Below, in pieces: positions 1 through 9,475 of a stretch of 64,000 bases of DNA; positions within the stretch are counted from its first letter, which is position 1; every line of letters starts with the position of its first letter. The stretch covers positions 3,224,001 to 3,288,000 of the forward strand of contig CBDICG010000002.1 in assembly GCA_965277275.1 (NCBI GenBank), in the 5' to 3' direction. Both the position numbers and the translations under genes were made by a program. The notes under the pieces are model-generated. The model worked only from the letters and a program-made list of their open reading frames with translations. It did not search any database and was not told where the DNA came from. This DNA comes from HLUCCA09 sp965277275. Its GTDB lineage: Bacteria > Pseudomonadota > Alphaproteobacteria > Rhodobacterales > Rhodobacteraceae.

Positions 1-219
1 AGGCAAGGCAATCAGGATGTCGCCGGACTATAACTGAACCGGAGCGCTCTGGGATCGGACACGCTTTCGTGAAATCAGTCGCTTAGGCTGTCACTCTCGT
101 CGTCTTCCTGACCCGATAGCGCATTGATGCTGTTTTCGGGATCTGCCGCCCTTCTCCGAAGAGTGGTTGGGCTGACTGGCTCGAGGCCCCTCGGACCTGA
201 CGCGAGGTCGTTCGCCCGG

Positions 220-2304
220 CTAAGGCCAGATGAAGTTACCGACGAAACGTGCGAGGCCTGCACCCGTCCCGTCCTGCTTGTCCGTGTCGACAACCGTCTC
301 TCGGGCGTCAGCAGGGCGCACATGAGCGCTGGAAAGGAAAATGTCGGCCAGACCCGTTTCGCTCTGCGTATGAAAGTCGCAGTCCTTGTCCCAGGCCAGA
401 AGCCGCTCCGCCGAGAAAGATGTCGCGCCCGTGCTACCAGACATGGCCGCAGGCAGTCCATCGGCCAGTAGTACGAGCCTTCCCGGCCCCTTCGCCGTCG
501 AATAGATCACGTGCCCGAGCAGAAAACTCGATAATCGCAGGCTGATGAGTGTTTTTATCTGGATGCCCTCGGAGAAGGCCACGAAATTCCTGAAATGGAA
601 GACGACGGTCTGACCCTCTGCGATCTCCCAAATCAGGAAAGATTTGCCGAGTGTGGTGGAATAGGTCACCGGATCTGCCCCCTCGGAAACCCTCACGCGA
701 TTCATCACCATGTTTCGGGTGAAGATGCGCGAAATCGGTGCGCCGAAAGGTTGCACGAGCGCGACCTTCGGCGGCGCTCCGAGGGCTTTCATCTTGCGCG
801 ATGCGTAGTAGAGGTCGTGAGCTTCCGCCGGCAACGTGACGCTGTCAGAACGGATTTCGATCTGGCCAGGCGGCAATGCTGGAGTGTCTCCCAGTGTCCC
901 TAGAGAGATCACCGTGCCGTCGCCACCCGAGAAGATAACGCGTGACAGCACATAGCCGAAGCTCTTGAGGCAGATGAACCCGAACACGACGAGGCCGACC
1001 ACGTGCGCAAGATGAAGCCAAGTCAGCAACCACCACAAGGAGGTCTGGATCTCGCGGTTCATGTCGATTATCGCTTCCATCACGACCGTGCGCACTTGAA
1101 CGACGCCATTGCCGGCCCGCTGTGCCTGCGCACCGATCTGGGGTTCGATGCTGTTGATCCGCTGCTCGATACGCGCCTTAACCTTCTCCCGTGTCTGAAC
1201 GTAGGCGGTGTTGACGGTTTCCTGCGCGTTGTCGTTTGCCCATTGCTTTGCCTTCGGGAACCAGCCGCCGAATTCCTTCTCCTCGAAGGTCAGGTTGTCG
1301 TCCACGACATCGTCGAAAGCGTCGGCGAATTCGCGTGAGAGATCCCGCACGCCCAGATTGCGCGCGCGGTTCTCGACCCGGGTCAACTCCCTCTGCCAGT
1401 TATCCAGCTCTCCCTGCATGAATACCCGGATGGAATAGTTCAGATTCGTCGGCAAGTTCTTCAGGGTAGGCGACAAGCCGTGGCCCTGTTCCTGGCCGGG
1501 ATAGACATACACGCGGCGGTCTTCGTAGAGAGCCTCCAGCGCCGCCCGGCCTACCACCTCGGTCAGTACGAAGTAGGGCACCGAGATCAACAGGATCGGC
1601 GCCCAGAGTACAACCGTCCTGGACAAAGAAACGAGGCTCTTCACCAAGCCGGCGCGACGGAAGACATATGCATTCTCCCAGATGAGCATGACCAGGACGC
1701 GGGCCAAGACCGTCAGCAGCAGAAAGCCGATGAGGGGCTGTAGCGTGCGCAGTACTAACGCTGCACCGGAGTGCGACTCCCAAACACCGTAGCCGGTGAA
1801 ACCGAGCAGAAGTATCGCAAACAGCAAAAACGAGCGCGAGACGATGTGCCCGCGCACGACGAAGAAGGCGAAGGCAACGCCGGGAAGCAGCCGCAGAAAG
1901 ACGAAGTACGCCACATCGTCGCGCAGCCACATGTCCAGCCCGAAACCAAAAATGAGCGCCGGAACGCTCGCCCACTGAACGCACATCCCGATCAACAGCC
2001 AGTCGAGCCTGCGTCGCCGAAGAAACGCGATGACGCCGATCGGCAGCAAGCTCACCTGAAACCCCAGAAAGGCCAGAACTATCAGGCCGTCGAATGACGA
2101 GCTAACGAGTGCTCCGATTGGTGGATAGATGAACGGATGCTGCCCCACGGCGATGTCGAAGATCGACGGCGTCTGATCGAGCGCGCTCGCTATCGTCGCC
2201 CTGCCAGTTTCGATAAGCGGAACAAGTCCGATCAGCAGGACAAGCTGCGTTGCAGGAGAAAAGTTCTGCATCGGGCGAACTGACGGATTCTCAAAGAGGT
2301 TCAT
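220..2304 (-). CDS. polytopic membrane protein of unknown family
   Basis: A 694-residue protein I do not recognise. From the chosen ATG at 2304 the N-terminal ~260 residues hold about seven to eight hydrophobic segments separated by short Arg-rich loops. Residues ~290-420 are soluble, acidic and likely helical. One further membrane segment follows near residue 445 (WWLLTWLHLAHVVGLVVFGF). The last ~220 residues are a beta-rich soluble domain containing GPGRLVLLADG, which weakly recalls AIM24-type domains; I do not assert that. An in-frame upstream start at 2364 would add 20 residues that run into the neighbouring transposase remnant, so the MNLFENP start is preferred. It stands alone, transcribed away from the mobile island. 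Confidence 0.7.
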   Translation of the reverse strand: MNLFENPSVRPMQNFSPATQLVLLIGLVPLIETGRATIASALDQTPSIFDIAVGQHPFIYPPIGALVSSSFDGLIVLAFLGFQVSLLPIGVIAFLRRRRLDWLLIGMCVQWASVPALIFGFGLDMWLRDDVAYFVFLRLLPGVAFAFFVVRGHIVSRSFLLFAILLLGFTGYGVWESHSGAALVLRTLQPLIGFLLLTVLARVLVMLIWENAYVFRRAGLVKSLVSLSRTVVLWAPILLISVPYFVLTEVVGRAALEALYEDRRVYVYPGQEQGHGLSPTLKNLPTNLNYSIRVFMQGELDNWQRELTRVENRARNLGVRDLSREFADAFDDVVDDNLTFEEKEFGGWFPKAKQWANDNAQETVNTAYVQTREKVKARIEQRINSIEPQIGAQAQRAGNGVVQVRTVVMEAIIDMNREIQTSLWWLLTWLHLAHVVGLVVFGFICLKSFGYVLSRVIFSGGDGTVISLGTLGDTPALPPGQIEIRSDSVTLPAEAHDLYYASRKMKALGAPPKVALVQPFGAPISRIFTRNMVMNRVRVSEGADPVTYSTTLGKSFLIWEIAEGQTVVFHFRNFVAFSEGIQIKTLISLRLSSFLLGHVIYSTAKGPGRLVLLADGLPAAMSGSTGATSFSAERLLAWDKDCDFHTQSETGLADIFLSSAHVRPADARETVVDTDKQDGTGAGLARFVGNFIWP

Positions 2305-2525
2305 CCCTGGCAGTCCTTCTCGTGTGGCCGCAAGATCGCAGTCAGCCATGGATCGGCAGCGCAAACTACACCCGTATTCCGCCGGGGAACGAGCGGATCA
2401 TGCGATGTTGCGCGCAGGACGCAGGGCGTGGAACGGGTGATGGCCGTAGAACTGGAGACCGGACCCGAGGTGGCCTGCCGTCTGGTTTCCACGGTCTGGG
2501 GCCTTTTCCGGGCTATCACACCAAC

Positions 2526-3413
2526 CGCGATAAGCGTGACAGCCCGGAAAAAATCAATGAGTCTTGGGAACGCGCAGATCGGATCACGCGGCCCGTGCAG
2601 GCTTACCTGGACGAGCTTGATGCAGCAGGCGCACCTCAACCGAATAGTGGCGGGAAGAAACCCAAGGGGCCGAAGTATATTTCTCAGACCGATCCCCAGG
2701 CGGCCTGGTCTCTCAGGGTTGGGCCGGGTTGTTTCTCCCACGAGACCAAATACATGGTCGATGATCTGTACGGCGTGATCGTGGATGTCGAGGCGACGCC
2801 CGCGCGGCTCAGCCAGGAGATCGTCGCGGCCAAGGCCATGCTCGAACGTAGCAAGGGATATGGCTTTACGCCCAAGAGCCTGGCCGCCGACAAATCCTAC
2901 AACACCAGCCCCTTTCTGAGCTGGCTCGAAGACCAGAAGATCACGCAGTACATCCCCGTGCTCGATCAGACGAAGGAAACGGACGGAAAACTGACCCGCG
3001 AGGCCTTCACCTATAACGCGGAACGCGATGTGTTCGTCTGTCCTCAAGGCCACGACCTGAGACTGCGCGCCGACATCCCAGAGAGACGGTTGAAACGGTA
3101 TCGGGGCAACAAGCGGGTCAACAGTGCTTGCCCGATCAAAGCATCCTGTACCGATGCGCTGTCTCGCAACCTTGCTGTTTCAACGGACGAACCGCTCCGC
3201 GAAAAGGTGCGCGCCATCGCCGAGACAGACGCCTATCAAGATGCCCGACGACGAAGGGAAAACGTCAAGATGTTGCTCGCCCATCTGAAACGACATTACA
3301 GCCTTTAGCGCTTCCTGCTCCGAGGCCTGTCAGGAGCAAGCGAAGATTTCCTCCTCGCTGCCTCTGCCTCTGCCCAGAACCTCAAACGCCTCGTCAAGCT
3401 GGCACCGGCCTGA
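2526..3413 (+). pseudogene. IS1182-type transposase remnant (N-terminus lost, amber stop)
   Basis: The reading frame carries C-terminal IS1182-family DDE transposase features: YLDELDAA, a KYMVDDLYGVIVDVEAT core, LAADKSYNTSPFLSWLEDQKI, and a Cys-containing segment (CPQGHDL, then SACPIKASCT). The N-terminal third of a full-length family member is missing. A TAG at 3306-3308 interrupts the frame after HLKRHYSL. The same frame then continues for 34 codons (RFLLRGLSGASEDFLLAA, QNLKRLVKLAPA) to a TGA at 3411, which matches the usual family C-terminus. It is therefore an inactive 5'-truncated copy with one nonsense mutation, not a short gene. Confidence 0.8.
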
Positions 3414-3549
3414 CGACCGAATGGACAGCCAGAATAATCGCCACGCTCACCGGGCACAGCGGCAAAACGGGCGCAAACACAACATCTAGTGGCAGGAGTT
3501 TTTAACCCAAATCTTTGTGGTCTTGAGGTGTTCGCGACATGCTCTGGGC

Positions 3550-4090
3550 ATGATAATCGGATACGCCCGCATCTCGACGCGTAATCAAAACCTTGCTGCG
3601 CAGCTCGCAACCCTTGCGGACGTCGGAGCCGAGGAGGTCTTCGAGGAGAAGCTGAGCGGGAAGAGCCGGAATCGCCCAGAGCTTGAGCGGTTGCTCGAGG
3701 AGCTTCGGAAGGGAGACGTGGTGGTCGTCACGAAGTACGACCGCTTGGCGCGGTCGCTTCCAGACCTACTCGCCATCGTGGCGACTATTCGCGATAGGGG
3801 AGCGGGCTTTCGATCGCTTGGCGAAGACATCGAAACGACGACACCGGAGTGGGCGGCTCATATTCCACGTCTTTGCGTCAATCGCTGAGTTTGAGCGTAA
3901 GCGCATCGTCGAGCGAACGCACGAGGGATTGGCTGCCGCAAGGAAGCGTGGCCGGGTAGGCGGCCGACCGCGGGCCCTGTCACCTGAGGCCGTGGAGCAG
4001 GTCCGGAAGATGCGTGATGAAGGCCAAGTGCCGGTCACTGAAACTATGTACGCCTTCAAGGTCAGCCGGGCGACGATCTACCGCGTGTAG
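3550..4090 (+). pseudogene. serine recombinase/resolvase (Tn3-type), frameshifted
   Basis: The N-terminal catalytic domain starts with MIIGYARISTRNQNLAAQL, where the Ser of YARIST is the recombinase nucleophile. It includes DVVVVTKYDRLARSLPDLL, typical of TnpR/Hin resolvases. After IETTTP the frame shifts: the continuation GRLIFHVFASIAEFERKRI lies in the +1 frame, joined if one extra G near 3846 is removed. The second piece ends with a helix-turn-helix (SRATIYRV) at a TAG at 4090. Merged length is about 180 residues, the usual resolvase size. It was probably active in moving or resolving this island before the frameshift; a sequencing error is the alternative. Confidence 0.85.
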
Positions 4091-4196
4091 ATTATGAACT
4101 CATTGGCGAGAGAGCCGAGGGGTAGTGGGGCAGACCCACGACCTCGCTTGAGTTACAACAGGGACGGCCATTGAAAACGTAGAATTGAGACTGCCG

Positions 4197-4588
4197 ATGA
4201 AGCAGCCGGTGCGCACAAAGAGCGCGATGCTGCTCGGAAACGGACTGATCGCCCATGTCCTCACCTTTCAGACGTTTCAGAAGAAGCATGGCAAGCCGCC
4301 GCAGAGTCGCCATTTAATGTACACACAGCTTGTCGAACGGACAGGCGCAAAGCTTGCGTTGATCGGTATCGGCCAATTCTTGGACGAGGCGATGGCCGCC
4401 ATCCATGCCCCTGACGCCCCGGAACAGATCCGCGGACTGACGCTGTTTGTGACCGACAAGTCCGGTTCGATCACTACAGCGGCGACCATTGGTTCGACAA
4501 TGCGGCGAAAAGCTCGATGCTGTATCGCAAGGCTGTGCTGGAGTTCTACTGGCCGGAGGTCGCCTTCGCCGCGTCAATTCTGGAATAG
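4197..4588 (+). pseudogene. unrecognised small gene, probable frameshift
   Basis: Two overlapping frames look like one broken protein. The first runs from ATG 4197 (MKQPVRTKSAMLLGNGLIAH) through RGLTLFVTDKSG near 4470. The second, in a neighbouring frame, continues FDHYSGDHWFDNAAKSS and ends LEFYWPEVAFAASILE at a TAG at 4586. The amino-acid make-up of both pieces is coding-like, while the off-frame continuations are not. I do not recognise the family. It sits between the broken resolvase and the IS5 element. Confidence 0.35.
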
Positions 4589-4829
4589 CGCTCCATACCC
4601 ACGCGGACCATTCCAGAACCCCTTCATTCAGCCCTTCTGCGGACCCACGTCGAAGAACCTTGCCGCCTACGGCCGATCGCATGCCACCCGGACCAATGCG
4701 GAACGCTCCTACCTTGACGCGCTCAGGCCCCCGCGCCAACACGGTTTTCTGACACCGCCTCCTCCACAGTGCTCTTCCATACGGACACCTTTTAGACTGA
4801 ACGACGACTTTGGTCGTTCAAGTGTGAAC

Positions 4830-5741
4830 CTAGGTCATGTTGACAAATGGCGCAGCCGGAGTCGGATGGAAGCGATGTCGATGAAGCCCAGGAAGCTTTC
4901 GGCGGTTTTGTCGTAGCGGGTTGCAACTCGGCGTGCATTCTTCAGCTTGTTGGAGCATCTCTTGACCAGGTTCCGCAGGCGATACAGTGGGCGATCCACG
5001 CCAACGCGCTTTTTCCGCGACTTCCGTATTGGGATCACGGGTTGGATGTATCGGCTGCGCATGTCGTCACAAATGCTGTCAGCATCGTAGCCCTTGTCAG
5101 CGAGTAATACGAAAGGTTCGGGGAGGTTGTCGTCCATGACGAGGACGAAGCCGAGATAATCCGATGTCTGGCCAGACGTGATGTCCGTTCGCATCGGCAG
5201 CCCGGCGGCATTCACCCTGAGGTGGATCTTGGTCGTGAAGCCGCCTTTCGAACGGCCAGAACCCTGTCGCGGAGTCCTTCGGACGTTCGGGACTGAAAAT
5301 GATCCCCCGGATCATTTCCGGGCGCCCCTCATCCCTTTAGCGCCCGCTGCCTGATGATGGGCACGGACAACAGTGCTGTCGACCATTTGAAGGGCGTCAG
5401 GGACGATCCGGCTCTCGGACAGCGCCTCCAAAATCAACTCCCAGAGACCAACGAGTGTCCAGCGCCGAAACTGTCGATAGACACTTGACCATTTCCCAAA
5501 TCTCTGAGGCAAGTCTCGCCAAGGTGCCCCAGTGCGGGAAATCCAGAAAATGCCATCAAGAACAAGGCGGTGGTTGGTGGGTTTGCGCCCATTCGGGGCG
5601 CGGACAGACAAGATGAACGGTTCAAAGAACGCCCACTCCTCGTCCGACATCAGGTCTCGTGCCAAGCTGGTCTCCATCGCAGATACCAGCTTGAATCATG
5701 CCTATCAGCGGGTGTGAATCCCTTTTGTCAACACGACCTAG
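4830..5741 (-). mobile_element. IS5-family insertion sequence (IS427-like)
   Basis: Both ends carry 17-bp inverted repeats that differ at one position: CTAGGTCATGTTGACAA at 4830-4846 and the complement of CTAGGTCGTGTTGACAA at 5725-5741. Each end is bounded by CTAG, consistent with insertion at a CTAG target with TA duplication. Removing the element rejoins an open frame across the site: the ATPase gene reads from PELPL at 5739 into 17 more codons ending at a TAA at 4792-4794. The element is about 0.9 kb and carries one transposase gene on the minus strand. Confidence 0.85.
4835..5677 (-). pseudogene. IS5-family transposase with in-frame TGA
   Basis: The N-terminal part (METSLARDLMSDEEWAFFEP, then GAPWRDLPQRFGKWSSVYRQF and QMVDSTVVRAHHQAAGAKG) carries the DDE start with its first Asp. 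The C-terminal part (GRSKGGFTTKIHLRVNAAGL, LADKGYDADSI, NARRVATRYDKTAESFLGFI) holds the second Asp and the Y-(2)-R-(3)-E signature region. The two parts are in the same frame but separated by a TGA at 5312-5314, which overlaps the palindrome ATGATCCGGGGGATCAT. Many IS427-group elements express ORFA and ORFB by frameshifting. Here no frameshift is needed, only readthrough. It may be inactive or use the overlapping frame at 5097-5315. Confidence 0.8.
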
Positions 5742-7433
5742 TGGTAACTCAGGTGCATTGGGATCTTGTTCCTGGGGCGGTTCGGATGCCAAGACCTCGT
5801 CCGCAATCTCCTTTCCTTTCTCGAGTTTTCCTTCATCGGGGTTGTCGAGATAGTAGGCACTGTCAAAGTGAACGAAAACGTAGTTCCGATCACGTTTAAA
5901 CTCGCGGATAAGAGCAAGTATTATTCGACGGAACAGGGCAAGAGCCCGTTCGTTCATGATTCCTTCACGATTTGACTGGTCTGCGAGAAGCGGATTGTGC
6001 TCCTTCGAGATATGAATGGTTTCAGCGACCTGCTGAGGCGGTACTCGCCAGTCACCACCTTTTGTTGCAACATCGGTGGGATTCTGCGCCGTTCTCTACC
6101 CCAACAGCAGCCAATCTGAATCTTGAGTGTTTGGCTCACCGCATGGCCTGACCCTAAATTCGTCTCGATAGAGCCAAATTTCTCCTGAGGCCTTCAACCA
6201 ATTGCGCCGCTTCGTTACATCGAACTTCTTTTGCGGGAACCGTCTCAGATTGTCAGAGGTCGGGTTCGAGAGCTTGAAGAATTATAGTGTGAAATCAAGT
6301 GGCTCAATTTTCTTGATGTCCGCATCGGTCTCACCGTCAGCAAACGCCACGATTTCTGCCAACTCGATCTCATATATCCGGAAGCCTCTTTCAAAATCCT
6401 CCCTCTTGAAGCCCGTTTCCAGAAACTTAGGTGGAGTAAAGAATGTAGGCGAGATGCTGTCCGTGTCGATCTCCTGTCAGTATATCTCAATTGAAGCGGT
6501 GCCGTCTGTCCGCACATCGGCAAAAAGCTTGTAGTCGAACTGATCAGGCGGGAAATTGTCAATCCATCCGCTGGAGTCTGGGCTCCTGTGATCGTAGGGA
6601 AAGATGCTAAAATCGCCACGATCCTTCGGCGGTAGCAATGCTTCCAGTGTTTCCTCTAGTTTGATGCTGTCACGTTGAGCCCAAATGCTATGCAGTGAGC
6701 TAATTCCAATTGCCGTTCCGTGAAGGAACGATAGCTCAGTCGAGCTCTCGCCACGAGCAAGAGTATGCCTGGGAAGTAAGGGATCAATGCCAATTTCTGT
6801 AAGTAAGGCGCTAAACGAACGCACCTCGGATTCCAGCACTGCAGTAACGTCATCAATAATCTTGCCTTCACCCTCAAAATCTCCCCAGTCGACCACCCAG
6901 TGAACGACCTCGTTCGAGGCTTTCTCAGAAGACTAAAGCTCGCACTTCTGTCCCAAACGGTCTAATGCAAACCGACCTATTCCTTTCGCGCCGGTCAGGA
7001 TTCTGCCACCCTCCGACTTGGCCTTCACTTCCTTTGAGTCTGTGCCGATCACCATCCATGATTTCTCGATGGTGTCTGGCGACATACAGCTACCGTTATC
7101 GATGATCCAAAGGTCGAGGAGGTCATCCAGTCCTTCGGAAAGCTTAACGCGCTCGTGCTCATCTAGGCCCTCTACGAGCTCGAAAGAATCCTTCTTGTTC
7201 ACGTAGCAACTGTCAGCGTCCTTCAGCACGGCAGACAAACCCGCGAAGTCTTCTGCGCCCAAGGAGTCTGGTGTACCTACATGGCGCCGCAAAAATAGGA
7301 TCGCGCACGCACTGGCATCAGCGTCCTACGCGTTCTTGACTAGTTCTGTCACCGCACCTTGAGACGTCGCAACGTTCTTGCGACCGATTGGGCGCGCTTC
7401 TCTCGCAGAAACTCTAAACGGAACCGTTTTCAC
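5739..7433 (-). pseudogene. GHKL/HSP90-type ATP-binding protein, five in-frame stops
   Basis: One frame runs from a GTG at 7433 to the IS5 insertion. Before insertion it continued 17 codons to a TAA at 4792-4794. It encodes a GHKL ATPase: N-box GAVTELVKNA(stop)DADA, G1 box IIDNGSCMSP (canonical DNGxGM with Gly changed to Cys), and ATP lid GAKGIGRFALDRLG. Five nonsense codons interrupt it: TAG 7328-7326, TAG 6935-6933, TGA 6479-6477, TAA 6284-6282 and TAG 6098-6096. No frameshift is needed anywhere over about 565 codons. The GTG start overlaps the TGA of vapC (GTGA). Family relatives of this architecture are often called simply ATP-binding protein, and some act in phage defence. No exact family is assigned. 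Confidence 0.75.
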
Positions 7434-7834
7434 GAAACCGTCCAATCCTCAAGCCGAAGATCAGAAACACGTTCAAACTCACGGGTGTTATTGCCGACCA
7501 AAATAAGATCGCGTGCTTTCGCTTGTCCGGCAATGAGCACATCATAAGGGCCAATCGGTGTGCCTGACTTCTTCAGTTCCGCACGAACCTCACCTGCCTG
7601 CCTGGAATCCTCTTCATCGAACGACAAGAGCGGAAAATCCCTCAAAAGCAGCCTAATCGTCTGGAGGTTGAATGAGACACGCGGGCTCTTGTACGCCCCA
7701 AAGTAGAGCTCATGGGGCACAATGGTGGAAATTGCGATTTCGCCTTCGGAGCACTCCAGTACGCGACTAATCAAAGGTTCCGATTTCTGACCGAGCAGGG
7801 TAATCACCGCAATAGTATCAAGCAAGAAGCGCAT
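7430..7834 (-). CDS. vapC: VapC-family PIN-domain ribonuclease toxin
   Basis: The 134-residue length and fold motifs match VapC toxins, which are metal-dependent RNases that cut tRNA or rRNA. Visible PIN residues are Asp6 (FLLDT), Glu42 (VPHELYFGA), Asp98 (GPYDVLIAGQA) and the GNNTREF segment at 114-120. The position after Asp-Thr is Ile7 where most family members have Asn. The gene starts 31 bp inside the end of the upstream antitoxin frame, so translation is probably coupled. It ends with a GTGA overlap on the broken ATPase. It is intact although its neighbours are pseudogenes, as expected if its loss is selected against while the antitoxin is present. Confidence 0.85.
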   Translation of the reverse strand: MRFLLDTIAVITLLGQKSEPLISRVLECSEGEIAISTIVPHELYFGAYKSPRVSFNLQTIRLLLRDFPLLSFDEEDSRQAGEVRAELKKSGTPIGPYDVLIAGQAKARDLILVGNNTREFERVSDLRLEDWTVS

Positions 7835-8094
7835 CTGGAGAGTGTTTCATCCAGTTCGACCCTGTCTTGCTCGTCAGGTTGCTCTCGCCCATCACGCATG
7901 AAGTCTTCACTTACTCCGCGTCTCAGTGCGGATCTCAGCGAACTCCAACCGCGCCTGTTCTCAGGATGAGGCCGCAGAATGATTGCGTCTCCTTCACGAG
8001 CGACTTCGACTTCTTCGACGTCAAACCGAAATTCTTTCGGCAAGCGAACGGCTTGCGAGTTACCCGACTTGAACACCTTCGCTATTTGTGGCAC
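7804..8094 (-). CDS. vapB: VapB-type antitoxin (AbrB/SpoVT fold)
   Basis: This 96-residue protein begins at GTG 8094 (VPQIAKVFKSGNSQAVRLPK), a classic AbrB-like DNA-binding start. The C-terminal half is charged and Trp/Arg-rich, as expected for the toxin-neutralising tail. A longer frame to 8217 would extend through the promoter palindrome, so GTG 8094 is chosen. It lies upstream of and overlaps vapC. The pair probably autoregulates through the inverted repeat just upstream (8106-8137). Confidence 0.8.
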   Translation of the reverse strand: MPQIAKVFKSGNSQAVRLPKEFRFDVEEVEVAREGDAIILRPHPENRRGWSSLRSALRRGVSEDFMRDGREQPDEQDRVELDETLSRCASCLILLR

Positions 8095-8105
8095 GCCGTC
8101 CTTCG

Positions 8106-8137
8106 CATATGTATGCACTAACGCGTATATACATATG
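8106..8137. promoter_or_regulatory. probable VapBC operator, inverted repeat
   Basis: Nine-base arms CATATGTAT (8106-8114) and ATACATATG (8129-8137) form a perfect inverted repeat with a 14-bp spacer. It lies 12 bp upstream of the vapB GTG in an AT-rich patch within GC-rich DNA. VapBC complexes bind such repeats over their own promoter; the assignment here is by position and symmetry. Confidence 0.55.
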
Positions 8138-8183
8138 GGTGGGTCCAATGTAATGGCGCGTAAGTGTCTTAACGGACTGCTTC

Positions 8184-8270
8184 CTACCTCACAGAACGTT
8201 TCCACAAGTCCCACCACTCTGGATCATTGGCACGGATGTCTAACATGAGAGAGAGTTGGTTCCGGAAATC
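8184..8270 (-). other. 3' end of an unidentified gene cut by IS3
   Basis: Adjoining the left end of the IS3 element, the minus strand reads DFRNQLSLMLDIRANDPEWW and on to DLWKRSVR before a TAG at 8184. This reads like a natural protein C-terminus. It may be the tail of the RT-protease gene on the other side of the IS, or of another gene if material was deleted. It is too short to identify. Confidence 0.3.
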
Positions 8271-8336
8271 TGAACAGCGGGGACAAGTGGATTTTCCGCG
8301 CAACAGCAGCATGATGCTGCAAGCGAGGAGAAGACC

Positions 8337-8648
8337 ATGGCAAGACGACCGCGCCGGAACCTCAGCCTGGCATTCAAGGCGAAAGTAGCTTTGGCCGCGA
8401 TCAAGGGCGAGCGGACCCTGATCGAGCTGGCGCAGGATTTCGACGTCCACCCGAACCAAATCAAGCAGTGGCGTGATCAGCTACTTGAGGGCGCGACCGG
8501 GGTGTTCGGCGATGGCCTGAGGACGGTATCGGAGCCGGTGATCGACGTGAAGTCCCTGCATGCCAAGATCGGGGAGCTGACGCTGGAGAACGGTTTTTTG
8601 TCCGGCGCGCTCGGCAAGGCGGGTCTGCTGCCGAGCGCAAGAAAATGA
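8337..8648 (+). CDS. IS3-family transposase OrfA
   Basis: A 103-residue helix-turn-helix protein (FKAKVALAAIKGERTLIELA, then FDVHPNQIKQWRDQLLEGA) followed by a leucine-zipper-like stretch. It recognises the IS ends and normally forms a fusion transposase with OrfB through programmed -1 frameshifting. A good ribosome site (GAGGAG) precedes ATG 8337. The gene overlaps orfB by 4 bp (ATGA at 8645). Confidence 0.9.
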   Translation: MARRPRRNLSLAFKAKVALAAIKGERTLIELAQDFDVHPNQIKQWRDQLLEGATGVFGDGLRTVSEPVIDVKSLHAKIGELTLENGFLSGALGKAGLLPSARK

Positions 8649-9475
8649 TCGATCCCACTGCGAAGCTGAGCATTAACCGCCAGGCGATCGTGCTGGGGAT
8701 CAGCCGGGGCAGCGCCTACGACAAGCCGCGCCCGGTCCCGGCGGGCGATCTGAAGCTGATGCACCGGATCGACAGGCTTCATATGGAGTTCCCGTTTGCG
8801 GGCAGCCGGATGCTGCGGGGGCTGCTGGTCCAGGACGGCTTCAAGGCTGGGTGGTTGCACATCGCCACGCTGATGAAGCGCATGGGAATCGAGGCGCTCT
8901 ATCGCAAGCCGAACACGTCGAAACCGGCACCGGGGCACAAGATCTACCCTTATCTGCTGCGCAAGCTGGCCGTGACCCGGCCAAACCAAGTTTGGGCAAT
9001 GGACATCACCTACATTCCAATGGCCGGGGGCTTCATCTACTTGGCCGCCGTTCTGGACTGGTTCACCCGCCGGGTCTTGTCCTGGCGTGTGTCGATCACG
9101 CTGGAGTCCGACGTCTGCATTGAGGCCCTCGAGGAGGCGCTGGCTCGGCACGGCCAACCGGAGATACTCAATGCCGATCAGGGCAGCCAGTTTACCTCGA
9201 CCGACTTCATCAAGGTGCTAGCGAGCCAGGAAATCAAGATCAGCATGGACGGCAAAGGCGCCTGGCGCGACAACGTCCTTGTCGAGCGCCATTGGCGGAC
9301 CATCAAATACGAAGAGGTCTACCTGCGGGCCTATGCCAGCGTCTCCGAGGCCCGCGCCTCGATCCGGAACTACCTGGGCTTTTACAATAGCCAAAGGCCC
9401 CACTCATCGCTTGACGGCAAAACACCCGATCAGCCTTCCTTCAATCCGTCGGCGCCCCAAGCGGCAGCGGCATAA
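8645..9475 (+). CDS. IS3-family transposase OrfB (DDE integrase core)
   Basis: A 276-residue rve-fold catalytic subunit. The first Asp is in WAMDITYIPM, the second in NADQGSQFTS and the Glu in DNVLVERHWRTIKYEE. The C-terminus ends FYNSQRPHSSLDGKTP, the usual family ending. Frame and catalytic residues are intact, so this is the only IS here that looks potentially active. It was inserted into the retron RT-protease gene. Confidence 0.92.
   Translation: MIDPTAKLSINRQAIVLGISRGSAYDKPRPVPAGDLKLMHRIDRLHMEFPFAGSRMLRGLLVQDGFKAGWLHIATLMKRMGIEALYRKPNTSKPAPGHKIYPYLLRKLAVTRPNQVWAMDITYIPMAGGFIYLAAVLDWFTRRVLSWRVSITLESDVCIEALEEALARHGQPEILNADQGSQFTSTDFIKVLASQEIKISMDGKGAWRDNVLVERHWRTIKYEEVYLRAYASVSEARASIRNYLGFYNSQRPHSSLDGKTPDQPSFNPSAPQAAAA

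Noticed and set aside
5097..5315. Frameshifted ORF of the IS5 transposase as the main product
   Set aside because: The two transposase halves already share one frame; the shifted frame carries no transposase motifs except where it overlaps.
6245..6619. A separate minus-strand gene within the ATPase region
   Set aside because: It is out of frame with the GHKL reading frame, which shows the family motifs, so it is a shadow.
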